This document shows positions 46,661 to 55,328 of a stretch of 64,000 bases of DNA, one piece after another; position 1 is the stretch's first letter; every line of letters starts with the position of its first letter. The notes below the pieces were generated by a model that ran no database searches, had not been told where the DNA came from, and saw only the letters and a list, made by a program, of their open reading frames with translations. Where the stretch lies: contig NZ_FYEH01000010.1 in the NCBI RefSeq assembly GCF_900187945.1, positions 62,001-126,000 of the forward strand, given 5' to 3'. Source of the DNA: Arboricoccus pini (lineage in GTDB: Bacteria > Pseudomonadota > Alphaproteobacteria > Geminicoccales > Geminicoccaceae). The position numbers were made by a program, and so were the translations under genes.

Positions 46661-47536
46661 GCCTCCTCCACCAGGACCACCCAGCGCCGGTCACGGCATT
46701 CGCCCCCGACTTCCCGTTCGCCTTCGATCGCTGGATTGCCCACCCGGCAGGGTTGGGCCGGCTTCCGAGTTCGGCACCGAAGTAGCCGTGGTCGCTGCCG
46801 GCATGGCCGGGATGGTGGCCGCCTATGAGCGGATGCTTCCGGGATCAGCGTCAGCATATCCTCGCGTTGCTCTCGAATCCGCAAGGCATTCCGCTCGCGG
46901 TTCGTCCGGTCCGCCCACAGCTTCTCATGCGAACTCGGCGGCCCCAGAGCCAGCGTTTTGTTCTTCAGCTTGATATCCGACCAGGCCCCCCAGACCTAGT
47001 CGGCCGACCTTGTGTGGCGTCAGCTGAAGATGTGCATGGTGGTTAAGGGAATCCGTATTCCCGTCGGACTGTAAACTGCCACATCCACCATCACACCATA
47101 CGCCCCGGCCAGGCCTTGAACGAAGGACAGTACCGGGGCCTGGCCGAATCTCATGCGGCAGGCCACTCAGATCTCCCGGGCAACCCGTGCGTCCTCACGG
47201 CTCTCCGCGGCTTCCGCCACGTTCCGCAACGTTGATCAGTCAAGATCCTGGCCACGCCGGTGGCATCCGGCAGCACGATTCCCGTCATGCAGCAGTCGAT
47301 CACGTTCATTCTGCAGGTTTTCGCCGGCCAGATTGGCCACGGCTGCAACAGCACTGCGGCCAGATGACCGCGCCAATGGCTTCATACTGAGATGATAGAC
47401 CGCCATATCGCAAAGTCATATGAGGCACGGCGTTGCATCTCTACTCGTAAGTGCGCCATGAAAAATTCACCAGGTCTCTGTCTTGTCCGGTATTGATTGA
47501 TAGACGAGCGGGCTCTCCATCGCAATTCATCTATAA
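46661..47536. other. gene-poor stretch with possible fragments
   Basis: Only short frames. A leftward segment near 47350-47160 (AKTCRMNVIDCCMTGIVLPDATG) looks protein-like but has no start signal and no known family. No strong hairpin noticed. Confidence 0.35.
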
Positions 47537-47809
47537 TTATTTCGAGAATCCGGTGGCGGCCGGGTTGACCTCCATCTTGATCAGCTGGTTGGGCTCGGCA
47601 CCAATACTGCCCCGCGAGTAGGTCGGCTGGCCCTCACCCTTATCAAAAGCCTCCGTGCGATACGAATCTCCACCGAAGGAGAACGGGATGAAGGCCTTGC
47701 CGGTCACATAACCAGTCTCGTCATCGGGCTGCCCGATCAGGCTGTCGACCTGCCGGCGGCTCATGTTGAGCTGGATCTTCGAAAATTTGCTGCCGGGCAA
47801 AGCGGACAA
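47537..47809 (-). CDS. small protein with BamE/SmpA-like sequence
   Basis: A 90-residue protein. KFSKIQLNMSRRQVDSLIGQPDDETGY resembles the BamE/OmlA fold, in which a short helix precedes the L-G-x-P-D turn. The TTG start at 47809 has GGAGG about nine bases upstream. No signal peptide or clear lipobox is in the frame; an upstream in-frame GGC lacks the hydrophobic stretch of a lipoprotein. It may be a stand-alone BamE-like protein or a truncated one. It is divergent from the glucose dehydrogenase gene. Confidence 0.6.
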   Translation of the reverse strand: MSALPGSKFSKIQLNMSRRQVDSLIGQPDDETGYVTGKAFIPFSFGGDSYRTEAFDKGEGQPTYSRGSIGAEPNQLIKMEVNPAATGFSK

Positions 47810-48006
47810 TGAAACGCACCCTCCATTTAGGCGGACGATGAGGTCACGGACCAGTCGACGCTGCCGAAAGCGGGCAACGTCGGATGTGTTGAGGGAAATG
47901 GTTCCTTGCGTCAGGCGAACATGACCAATCTGTCAGGCCACCTGTTCCGGGAGCCTAAATACCCTAATTGATTTATCCGGGACATCAGGCTTCGGGGGGA
48001 GGCGAC

Positions 48007-50415
48007 ATGGCGATCGACACTAGGAAAGGATCGGTGCTCGTCATCCTGACGGGTATCATCGTAGCCCTGCTCGGCGTGGCGGTGGGCGGCCTAGGCGCCT
48101 GGCTCTACGAGCTGGGCGGCTCACCCTATTATCTCGTGACCGGCATCCTCATGCTTCTCAGCGGACTTTTGGTGGTCCGCGGCTACCGGGCCGGAGCCTG
48201 GCTCTATGGCCTGATCCTCCTTGGCACACTGATCTGGGCCGTGCGCGAGGTGGGGCTTGATGGCTGGGCGCTCATTCCACGTCTGGTCGCCCCTGCAGTC
48301 CTGGGCCTTCTGGTCTTCGCCCCCTTCGTGTCCGGCCGGTTGGGCCGCGGCGGCCGCGGGCTTGCCTATGGCGGCATGGCCTTCTGCCTCGCCTGCCTGA
48401 TATTCGTCTTTGCCTCTGGCTACGCCACGACCGCGGCGCGCTTCATCCACCCTAACGAGCCCACACGCTGGGACGCCGCGACGACGGAGCCCGCCGATCA
48501 ACCGGCTGATGACGGCGACTGGCGTTTTTACGGACATACGCCTTCAGGCGACCGCTTCTCCTCGCTCGGACAAATCACCCCCGCGAATGTCGGCCAACTC
48601 CAGGAAGCCTGGTCCTTCTCCACCGGCGACCTGCCGAGACCGGGTGAAAATAGCGACGGCCGCGAATTCAGCTTCGAGGCGACCCCGATCAAGGTCGGCG
48701 ATTCGCTCTATTTCTGCACACCGCATCGCGACGTCGTGGCACTCGATGCCACGACCGGGCAGCAGCGCTGGCGCTTCTCGCCGGGCGGCGACATGAGCCA
48801 AAATGTCTATCAAGCCTGTCGCGGCGTGGCCTATGCGGAGGCGCCGGCCGGAGCTCCCTGCCCGCACCGCATCATCTCGACCGCATCGGATCTGCCGCGC
48901 CTCTTCGCACTCGACGCCGATACCGGCAAGCTCTGTCCTTCGTTTGGCGACAACGGGATGGTCGACCTCAGGCAGGACATGGGGATTGTCCCCCCGGGTT
49001 TTCACTTCATCTCCTCGCCGCCGCTCGTCCTCGACAACAAGATCATGCTGAGCGGATGGGTCTACGACAACCAGACGGAGGGCGAACCCTCGGGCGTCAT
49101 CCGTGCCTTCGATGCCACGACGGGGACGCTCGCCTGGTCCTGGGACATCGGCCGAGCTAATCCCAATTCCAAGCCCGCCGCCGGCGAGACGTTTACCAGG
49201 GGCACGCCCAATGGCTGGGGCGTCTATACAGCCGATCCCGAGCTGGGCCTGGTCTACGTGCCACTGGGCAATCCGACGCCCGATTATTTCGGTGGTGAAA
49301 GGCGTCCCTTCGACGAGACCTACAGCTCGGCACTGGTCGCCCTCGACATCGCCACGGGCAAGGAGCGCTGGCATTTCCAGGCGGTCCATCACGACCTTTG
49401 GGACTTCGACCTGCCGATCGGGCCATCCCTGGTCGACCTCCCGGGGCCGGATGGCAAGAGCATTCCGGGCCTAGTGCAGACCAACAAGCAGGGTGAGCTT
49501 TTCGTGCTCGACCGACGCGATGGTCATCCACTGGCCGATGTGGAGGAGCGGCCCGTGCCGGCCGGCAACGTGCCGGGCGAGCATTACGCGCCGACCCAGC
49601 CATTCTCGGTCGGGATGCCGAATCTGCGCCAGCCGGATCTGACGGAAACCGACATGTGGGGTGCCACGCCGGTCGATCAGCTTCTTTGCCGGATCGCCTT
49701 CAAGCGGATGAAGGGCGGGCTCTATGTGCCGCCCTCGCTCGACTACAAGACCATCGGCTTTCCAGCTTTCGACGGGGTCATGGATTGGTATGGCGGGACG
49801 ATCGATCCGGAACGCAAGATCCTCTACACCAACACGACCTATATCCCGTTCATCTTCGAGTTGATGCCGCATCAGGAGGCGCTGGATCGAGGGCTCATTC
49901 AGCCCTGGCAGGGCTGGTCGCAGCCTTACCCGCAACCATCCTTCGACAATAATCCGCAATATGGCACACCCTATGCCATTCGCGTCACGGCTTGGCTGAA
50001 CGCGCTGGGCATTCCCTGCAACCAGCCGCCCTGGGGCCAGATGTCGGCGATCGACCTCGTCAGTCGCACGGTGATCTGGCAGCGGCCGATCGGCACGACC
50101 CGCGACATGGGTCCCTATGGCTTGCGCATGCCCTTCGGCCTGCCGGTCGGCGCCTTCGGCATGGGTGGCAGCGTGGCGACGCGCAGCGGCCTCATGTTCA
50201 TCGCCGCCACCTCGGATCAGGCCTTCCGGGCGATCGATGGTCGCACCGGCAATATCCTCTGGGAGACGCATCTGCCAGCCGGCGGCAATGCCACGCCGCT
50301 TACCTATATGGGCAAAGACGGCCGGCAATACGTGGTGCTGGCGGCTGGCGGCCATGGCGGACTGCAGACCAGGAATGGCGATCAGGTCATAGCCTACGCA
50401 CTGCCTCGCTCTTAA
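48007..50415 (+). CDS. gcd: membrane-bound PQQ-dependent glucose dehydrogenase
   Basis: An 802-residue quinoprotein. Residues about 8-140 hold four to five membrane helices, followed by a periplasmic eight-bladed PQQ propeller beginning near DWRFYGHTPSGDRFSSLGQI. Recognised segments include VYQACRGVAYAE, STASDLPRLFALDADTG, QAVHHDLWDFDLPIGPSL, and NTTYIPFIFELMP near the C-terminus. The length is that of the Gcd family (about 796 in E. coli). It oxidises glucose to gluconolactone in the periplasm and passes electrons to ubiquinone. GGGGGAGG precedes the ATG at 48007. No pqq genes are in the window. Confidence 0.95.
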   Translation: MAIDTRKGSVLVILTGIIVALLGVAVGGLGAWLYELGGSPYYLVTGILMLLSGLLVVRGYRAGAWLYGLILLGTLIWAVREVGLDGWALIPRLVAPAVLGLLVFAPFVSGRLGRGGRGLAYGGMAFCLACLIFVFASGYATTAARFIHPNEPTRWDAATTEPADQPADDGDWRFYGHTPSGDRFSSLGQITPANVGQLQEAWSFSTGDLPRPGENSDGREFSFEATPIKVGDSLYFCTPHRDVVALDATTGQQRWRFSPGGDMSQNVYQACRGVAYAEAPAGAPCPHRIISTASDLPRLFALDADTGKLCPSFGDNGMVDLRQDMGIVPPGFHFISSPPLVLDNKIMLSGWVYDNQTEGEPSGVIRAFDATTGTLAWSWDIGRANPNSKPAAGETFTRGTPNGWGVYTADPELGLVYVPLGNPTPDYFGGERRPFDETYSSALVALDIATGKERWHFQAVHHDLWDFDLPIGPSLVDLPGPDGKSIPGLVQTNKQGELFVLDRRDGHPLADVEERPVPAGNVPGEHYAPTQPFSVGMPNLRQPDLTETDMWGATPVDQLLCRIAFKRMKGGLYVPPSLDYKTIGFPAFDGVMDWYGGTIDPERKILYTNTTYIPFIFELMPHQEALDRGLIQPWQGWSQPYPQPSFDNNPQYGTPYAIRVTAWLNALGIPCNQPPWGQMSAIDLVSRTVIWQRPIGTTRDMGPYGLRMPFGLPVGAFGMGGSVATRSGLMFIAATSDQAFRAIDGRTGNILWETHLPAGGNATPLTYMGKDGRQYVVLAAGGHGGLQTRNGDQVIAYALPRS

Positions 50416-51134
50416 AGCCAGGAATTCGCGGCAAACGGCGCCGCAGTGCGCGCCCCCGTCCTTGTCTTATTCAGGTGTGGCCATAAGCCATCCCTGGCTG
50501 CCGCGGCCCGCCGCCTGGACCATATTCCACGGCGCTGGATCAGATGACGTGTAAAAGGGCGATGTTAATCCGGCATGCGTCCTTCCCCACGGTTGCGTCC
50601 TCCAGCGGCTAACCCGGACCGCTACGATGACGCCCTTGGGCACGCTCGACGCCATTATTGCTGCACGACTGTGCTTCCGGTCACCCGCCATCAACGACAA
50701 GCTTGCAGGCAGCCAGATGGCAGGCGCCATCTTGTTCGCGACTACGCGGTCTATGTCTGAACGCGGCACAGACGAGGCAAAGGGTCTCGAATAAAACCGA
50801 TAATAGGCGAGCTTTGAAGGCGTCGCCAAGGAGACTCGTGTCTTTCCTCGCGGCAGACGGGACGACCGGTCAGAGCGGATCGTCGAACATACGGTCCTCC
50901 GTCGTTCAGCAATGCGCCGTCTTCTCGGTCGGCTTCGACAGCAAACCGGCCTTTGTCGCTAAGTCCCTGCTCCATGATTGCAGATCGACGGCGCAAGGCT
51001 AGGCAGCTACCAGAACTAGCTTCAGGCCCTCGACCAACAGCTCCATCCAGGGCCATCAGGCGCCGGTCAGCGCAGCCAACTAAGACCTCCGCCAGCCTCG
51101 ATCTGGCCTGCCGGTACGCGTTGGACGGTCACGC
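50416..51134. other. gene-free region after gcd
   Basis: No supported gene or clear terminator; short frames only. It leads into tandem repeats and the partition region. Confidence 0.4.
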
Positions 51135-51188
51135 GCTTGTTCGGCTTGTTCGGCTTGTTCGGCTTGTTCGGCTTGTTCGGCTTGTTCG
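51135..51188. repeat. six perfect tandem copies of a 9-bp unit
   Basis: GCTTGTTCG is repeated six times without error and followed by a partial copy (GCT). The array is noncoding in context; the unit length of nine would add three residues per copy if translated. No spacers, so it is not CRISPR. Confidence 0.95.
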
Positions 51189-51340
51189 GCTATGATGTCG
51201 GCGGCTTGGCCAGCGTCAACTATCCGCGAACACTTATCCCCGACCGCTAAACAGGCGCCAGTCTGCAATACTTTGTGCGAACGACGCCTGTCCGCGCACG
51301 CGGGAACGCTCCGGCCGACGTGGGCGTTCCATCATGCCTG

Positions 51341-51405
51341 CCCTGCCCTGCCCTGCCCTGCCCTGCCCTGCCCTGCCCTGCCCTGCCCTGCCCTGCCCTG
51401 CCCTG
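51341..51405. repeat. about thirteen perfect tandem copies of CCCTG
   Basis: The 5-bp unit CCCTG is repeated head to tail for 65 bp, preceded by one imperfect copy. Such a short simple repeat is prone to slippage. No gene with a convincing start spans it. Confidence 0.95.
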
Positions 51406-51823
51406 CCAAATGTCTGTCGGACGAGACCGCTGGCGCCAAACGGTTTCATGGAACGGCCGCAGATCTGGATTGGCTGTAGCTGGTTGGCGCATGAGGTGAT
51501 GCTCGCCATGCCTACCTGGTTCATACCAATCGCCCCAGCACCGTTCAGGTCACAGAACCCCGGGCGCCTTGTGGCGCCCATGACGTCGGCGTCGGCATGC
51601 CTGCTTTCACGAGTTACAGCGTGTTCCTGATCCTCTGCGCGACAGAATAAGGCGAGATTTGCATTGCCGGTTGCTTCGGCGGGCTTTCCCGACCTCTCAC
51701 CTCCAGCCGGATCGCCATTTCCAGGGCAAACTCGGGTGATGGGTGACTTGAAGCGTCGTTAACTCAGCGCCCCTGGCCCCGTCCTTGTTGGCTCTGTCTC
51801 TCGGTCAAAAATTATTCGTCTGT
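51406..51823. other. gene-free stretch between repeats
   Basis: No supported gene. It separates the CCCTG array from the TTATCCGGTT repeats. Confidence 0.4.
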
Positions 51824-52497
51824 TTATCCGGTTTCTGTATTCATTCGGTCTGTATGATGATCCGGTTATGATACGCCGTGTCACGATGACCCATGGTGGC
51901 GCTGTAAGCCTCTGAGTTCCGTTGAGGATCCCACCGCCGACCACTCTGGTGAGAGACCTCGAATAAAGCCGCGCTCACCAAGCCTATATATTATCCGGTT
52001 TGTCTTATTATCCGGTCTTATGCCGACCGAACGAGCGATATCATGCTATCTTTATCTGGTTTTCGTTATTATCGTATAATACGCCTAACCCAGTTATCAG
52101 GTTGCGATGGGAATACTGGTGAGCATCCTTCAAGCAGACATGCGACATGCCCTGCTCTGCGGAGGGCGTGGATTTGACCACAGAGACAACTGTCACCAGA
52201 TCAGACGACACCGATTCATTATCTGATATTCCACATTATCCGGTCAAACCGGATAATTGGGGTAATCCGATAATGATATAGAGCCAATGAAAAAATGAAT
52301 GAGTACACACGCGAGGTGTGCAGGCGGCCCTATCCGACTCAAGCATCTCGAAATTCCAGGCGGATTTCTTCCAGGGCCGATCGGACCGCGTACACAGGGG
52401 TTTCTCGCCACAACCGCTTTATGACCGGATGATTAGGAAAATCCGGTTATAGAAATAAATTGCAACTCTAGATAAGCGATGATATCCGGTTATCCGT
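51824..52497. repeat. TTATCCGGTT-type repeats, probable partition or origin site
   Basis: At least ten copies or close variants of TTATCCGGTT occur in an AT-rich stretch before parA: about 51824, 51859, 51991, 52008, 52052 (one change), 52094 (one change), 52236, an inverted copy at 52248, an inverted core near 52424, 52440, and 52482. Dispersed short repeats upstream of a parA-parG operon are what is expected of a parS/parC-like centromere that also acts as the operon operator; they could alternatively be iterons of a second origin. Confidence 0.75.
52235..52257. promoter_or_regulatory. perfect inverted pair of the TTATCCGGT repeat
   Basis: ATTATCCGGT, then CAA, then ACCGGATAAT: a perfect 10-bp inverted repeat made from two facing copies of the repeated unit. 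It is the strongest dyad of the region and the best candidate nucleation site for the small partition protein. Confidence 0.65.
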
Positions 52498-52523
52498 ATG
52501 ACCAGGTAAGAGAAAAGTAGAGA

Positions 52524-53186
52524 ATGCCCGTGATCGTGGTGGCCTCGCCCAAGGGCGGGGCAGGGAAGTCGACAACGGCGGTCGTCCTAGGCACCGAAAT
52601 GGCGCATGCTGGGGCGGAGGTCGTGCTGCTCGACTGCGACCCAAACCGTTCCATTTCACTTTGGGCCGAGAGACGGCCGCCGCCCCCTCGAATCACGGTC
52701 CAGTCCGATGTCAGCGAAGCCGAGATCGTGCGCACGATCAAGCGCTACGACGCCGATGGACGGGTGGTGATCGTCGATCTCGAGGGCGTCGCCTCGCGGC
52801 TGGTCTCGCGCGCCATCTCGCAGGCCGATCTCGTCCTCACGCCGATGCGGGCAACGACTCTCGATGCCACGATCGGAATCCGGGCACTCTCGCTGGTAGC
52901 GGAAGAGGAGGAGGCGCTGGGCCGACCCATTCGCCAAGCGGTGGTCTTCACCATGACGCGTGCCGTCAAATCCAAGCAGCATACCGCCATCGAGGCGTCG
53001 TTGCTGGGGCAGGGGGTCGACGTCGTCCAGCCACCCTTGATGGAGCGCTCCGCCTTCTCAGCGCTGTTCGAATTCGGCGGCGACCTGCGCAGCATCCCCG
53101 CCCAAGGGCGCATGGAAGCGGCGATCGGTAATGCCGCCTTGTTTGCCGCTGAAATCTACAAGCGACTGGTCGAGAAAGCCGCATGA
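52524..53186 (+). CDS. parA: ParA-type partition ATPase
   Basis: A 220-residue deviant Walker ATPase: KGGAGKST at residues 10-17, Walker A' type, then LLDCDPNRSISLWAERR and VIVDLEGVASRLV. Short with no N-terminal DNA-binding domain, hence class Ib (ParF-like). It moves plasmid copies apart by dynamic binding to the nucleoid. Its stop overlaps the start of the ParG-like gene as ATGA. The TTATCCGGTT repeats lie directly upstream. Confidence 0.93.
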   Translation: MPVIVVASPKGGAGKSTTAVVLGTEMAHAGAEVVLLDCDPNRSISLWAERRPPPPRITVQSDVSEAEIVRTIKRYDADGRVVIVDLEGVASRLVSRAISQADLVLTPMRATTLDATIGIRALSLVAEEEEALGRPIRQAVVFTMTRAVKSKQHTAIEASLLGQGVDVVQPPLMERSAFSALFEFGGDLRSIPAQGRMEAAIGNAALFAAEIYKRLVEKAA

Positions 53187-53485
53187 GCAACGAAGACAAA
53201 CCCTTCACGATCGATCTGCGGCAACTCAAGAGCCGCAACAAAGACGGCTCGCCGCAAGTGGTGCAGCGCGTCGACGCCGCCGGCGAGGGTTTGGGTTTCG
53301 TCGATCGCAGCGCCAAGAAGCAGCGCGGTCGTCGGCCGAGCCCGCGCACCGGCCAGGTGCATGCCAAGGTCCTCCCGCACGTGGCCGAGGAGATCGGCAA
53401 CGAGGCCCGTCGCCGCGGCGTCCAACAGGGCGTCGTCATCGAGGACGCCTGGGCGCTCTACGTCAAAGCCAACAACCCGGACTAA
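53183..53485 (+). CDS. small ParG-like partition partner
   Basis: A 100-residue basic protein translated right after ParA (ATGA overlap). The N-terminal half is flexible and charged; the C-terminal half (VHAKVLPHVAEEIGNEARRRGVQ, used here in parts) has the strand-helix-helix outline of a ribbon-helix-helix DNA-binding dimer. By position and size it is the ParG/ParB-equivalent that binds the centromere and stimulates ParA. Sequence identity to known ParG is not evident. Confidence 0.78.
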   Translation: MSNEDKPFTIDLRQLKSRNKDGSPQVVQRVDAAGEGLGFVDRSAKKQRGRRPSPRTGQVHAKVLPHVAEEIGNEARRRGVQQGVVIEDAWALYVKANNPD

Positions 53486-53670
53486 TCGCTCCCGGGCCCG
53501 CTGCCGCAGACCCGCCGGTGCGCGACGAGGCGAGGGTCGACATCGAACTCACCTGGACCGGTGTTATCCGCAACCCTCGAACGGCAGTGCCACGCGCGTA
53601 CCGGTGAGGACGCTCACACCGTTCCGCCCATCATCCATCGCCAAACGGGATGAAGTCGGGCTTTTCGGCT

Positions 53671-53724
53671 GTCCTATCTCGCTGTCTTACGCACCGCGCG
53701 GTGCGTAAGACAGCGAGATAGGAC
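53671..53724. repeat. 54-bp perfect palindrome between parA-parG and repA
   Basis: Positions 53671-53697 and 53698-53724 are exact reverse complements with no spacer; the centre is GCACCGC-GCGGTGC. It lies between the stops of the convergent partition and replication genes, so it can act as a two-way transcription stop, though no T-run follows. Each arm contains CTCGCTGTCTTACG (53678-53691 on the left), which resembles the repA iteron CTCGCTAAGTTACA at ten of fourteen positions, so it may be a facing iteron pair. Confidence 0.9.
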
Positions 53725-53755
53725 GCCTCCGCCAGCAGAACCGCGGGCAGGGGGG

Positions 53756-54655
53756 TCAGGCGGCGGTGATCATGCCCGACGTGCGCTTGGCTACGGCCGG
53801 AGCCGACGGCCAGAGCCTGGCGCCATTGTCATCAAGCTCCACGCGCGCATCCGGATAGACCTGCAGTGCCAGTTCCAGATCGCGACGGAAGCGCGGCTTG
53901 AAATGATAGAGCTCCTTGGTGGCCGCCCCGAACTGCGCATGCAGAGCCTGCCAGGAGACCATCGTCGGCCGTTTTAACGCGTGCAGCCGGTAGGCCAGCC
54001 AGAGATAGATGTCGAGCGGCATGCAGGTATCCGCCAGATGTCGGATCGCTGCTTCGGCGACCGGCACTGGATGCTCGTTCAGCGCCCGGTAGAAACCCTC
54101 GCTAAGTTCCACGCTGCCATCGCCCTCATAAGGGTCGAATGAGCCGCGAATGATCGAATCCTGCCACCGGCCATTGCCGTCCTCGGTCGCATAGGAAAAG
54201 CGGATCAAACAATTCTCGATCCGCCGTGCCTGCTCCAGCACCGTCTTGTAGTTCGGCCCGCAAAGCGCCACGCCCATGGCCTGCAGCCAGCCGCGCATGC
54301 TCTTGCCCAGGCTCACCTGCCGCGATCCCGTCTTGATCGCCTCGGCCTGTAGGTAGAGAAGGATCAGGCGCGCCTTTGGTCCGTAAGGTACGCCCATGTA
54401 GCTGCCATCCTTCTGGCGCACGGGCACCACCTCGAGAGAGGCGAACGATCCCTGGCGGCTCCAGATCTCGTCCTGCGGCGTCGCCCGGTGCGGCAGAGTC
54501 GTCAGACACATGGAAGGATGAACGAACCCGGCATCCAGATTTTCATCCGCCAGGAAGTTCATGGCCAGCTGCAGCGCCTTCTTCTCGGCTTTGCTGCTGG
54601 CACTAGCTAGCACCGCGCGACCGTGCAAGCGCACTTTCTCGTGTAGATCGCTCAT
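53756..54655 (-). CDS. repA: plasmid replication initiator RepA
   Basis: A 299-residue protein of the RepA type found on alphaproteobacterial plasmids: LHEKVRLHGRAVLASAS start, DAGFVHPSMCLTTLPHR, GVPYGPKARLILLYLQAEAIKTGSR, and the winged-helix-like C-terminal part YLWLAYRLHALKRPTMVSW. It binds iterons and starts plasmid replication. GGAG about eight bases before the ATG at 54655 fixes the start; the longer open frame runs through the iterons. Nine iterons lie upstream on its 5' side. Confidence 0.9.
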   Translation of the reverse strand: MSDLHEKVRLHGRAVLASASSKAEKKALQLAMNFLADENLDAGFVHPSMCLTTLPHRATPQDEIWSRQGSFASLEVVPVRQKDGSYMGVPYGPKARLILLYLQAEAIKTGSRQVSLGKSMRGWLQAMGVALCGPNYKTVLEQARRIENCLIRFSYATEDGNGRWQDSIIRGSFDPYEGDGSVELSEGFYRALNEHPVPVAEAAIRHLADTCMPLDIYLWLAYRLHALKRPTMVSWQALHAQFGAATKELYHFKPRFRRDLELALQVYPDARVELDDNGARLWPSAPAVAKRTSGMITAA

Positions 54656-54710
54656 TATGTTCTCCACCCAACAGGAGAACCGATAACCGATCGGATGGGA
54701 ATTTGAAACG

Positions 54711-55151
54711 TGTAGCTTAGCGAGGCTTTCTCCTAGTTGCAGATTATTAGATTCTATTAGATTCCTTAGTAGGGCACGCCAACTTACACGCTGGCCTCGC
54801 CAAGCTACGCATCCACCTCGCCAAGTTACAGCGGACAACGCATTCATCCACAGCTTTGCCGCTCGCTAAGTTACAGACCTCGACTCTCACGCGAGTAAGA
54901 TCCTTCAACTCACTGATCAACAAACGCTATATCCCTTTTCGTCGCGAATCCATGCTTCACGCTTTCTCCGAGCCTCGCTAACTTACACACCTCTGTCAGC
55001 GCCTGATCTCGCTAACCTACATGCCGTCAGCGCCTGATTTTTTCCCGTCGCCCTTAACGTCAGCTCCCCGGACGACACGCGACCACACCCGCCCATCTCC
55101 CGACAATGCGTAACTTAGCGAGCCACCCCGCAAATCATGTAGCTTAGCGAG
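54711..55151. other. iteron-type replication origin
   Basis: Nine copies of a 14-bp motif close to CTCGCTAAGTTACA occur in mixed orientation: 54711-54725 (-), 54777-54788, 54796-54809, 54817-54830, 54862-54875, 54974-54987, 55008-55021, 55108-55122 (-) and 55138-55151 (-). The region is gene-free, with an AT-rich part around 54735-54770 that could melt. Its position directly upstream of repA makes it the plasmid origin. Confidence 0.88.
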
Positions 55152-55249
55152 ACCCGCCAAGGAGAATGTCAGAGGAAACGGCCTCCGCCGGCCCCCGGCG
55201 ATCTGATGATCGCCGCCTCGCTGCGAGAAAGCAGGGATGCCTCCGGCGG

Positions 55250-55270
55250 CCAGGGGGCACCGCCCCCTGG
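55250..55270. repeat. GC-rich interspersed hairpin
   Basis: CCAGGGGGC, then ACC, then GCCCCCTGG: a perfect nine-pair hairpin in the context GCCTCCGGCGG...CTGGACCCGG. Such modules are scattered widely in alphaproteobacterial genomes, usually beside genes; from memory only. A partial relative lies near 56185-56215. Confidence 0.6.
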
Positions 55271-55328
55271 ACCCGGGTTGGGGTGGGGTTGCCAGTGCGG
55301 GTGAGGATCGAGTCTTCCCCGGCCAGGA

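Noticed and set aside
47810-47900. Lipoprotein signal for the small BamE-like protein
   Set aside because: The in-frame upstream sequence contains a GGC but lacks the hydrophobic core and start codon of a lipoprotein signal.
51135-51405. Possible CRISPR array
   Set aside because: Both repeats are simple head-to-tail arrays of 9 and 5 bp without spacers, and no cas gene is present.
51275-51630. Possible proline/cysteine/leucine repeat protein across the CCCTG run
   Set aside because: The repeat is open in several frames on both strands, with no ribosome-binding site or conserved flanking sequence.
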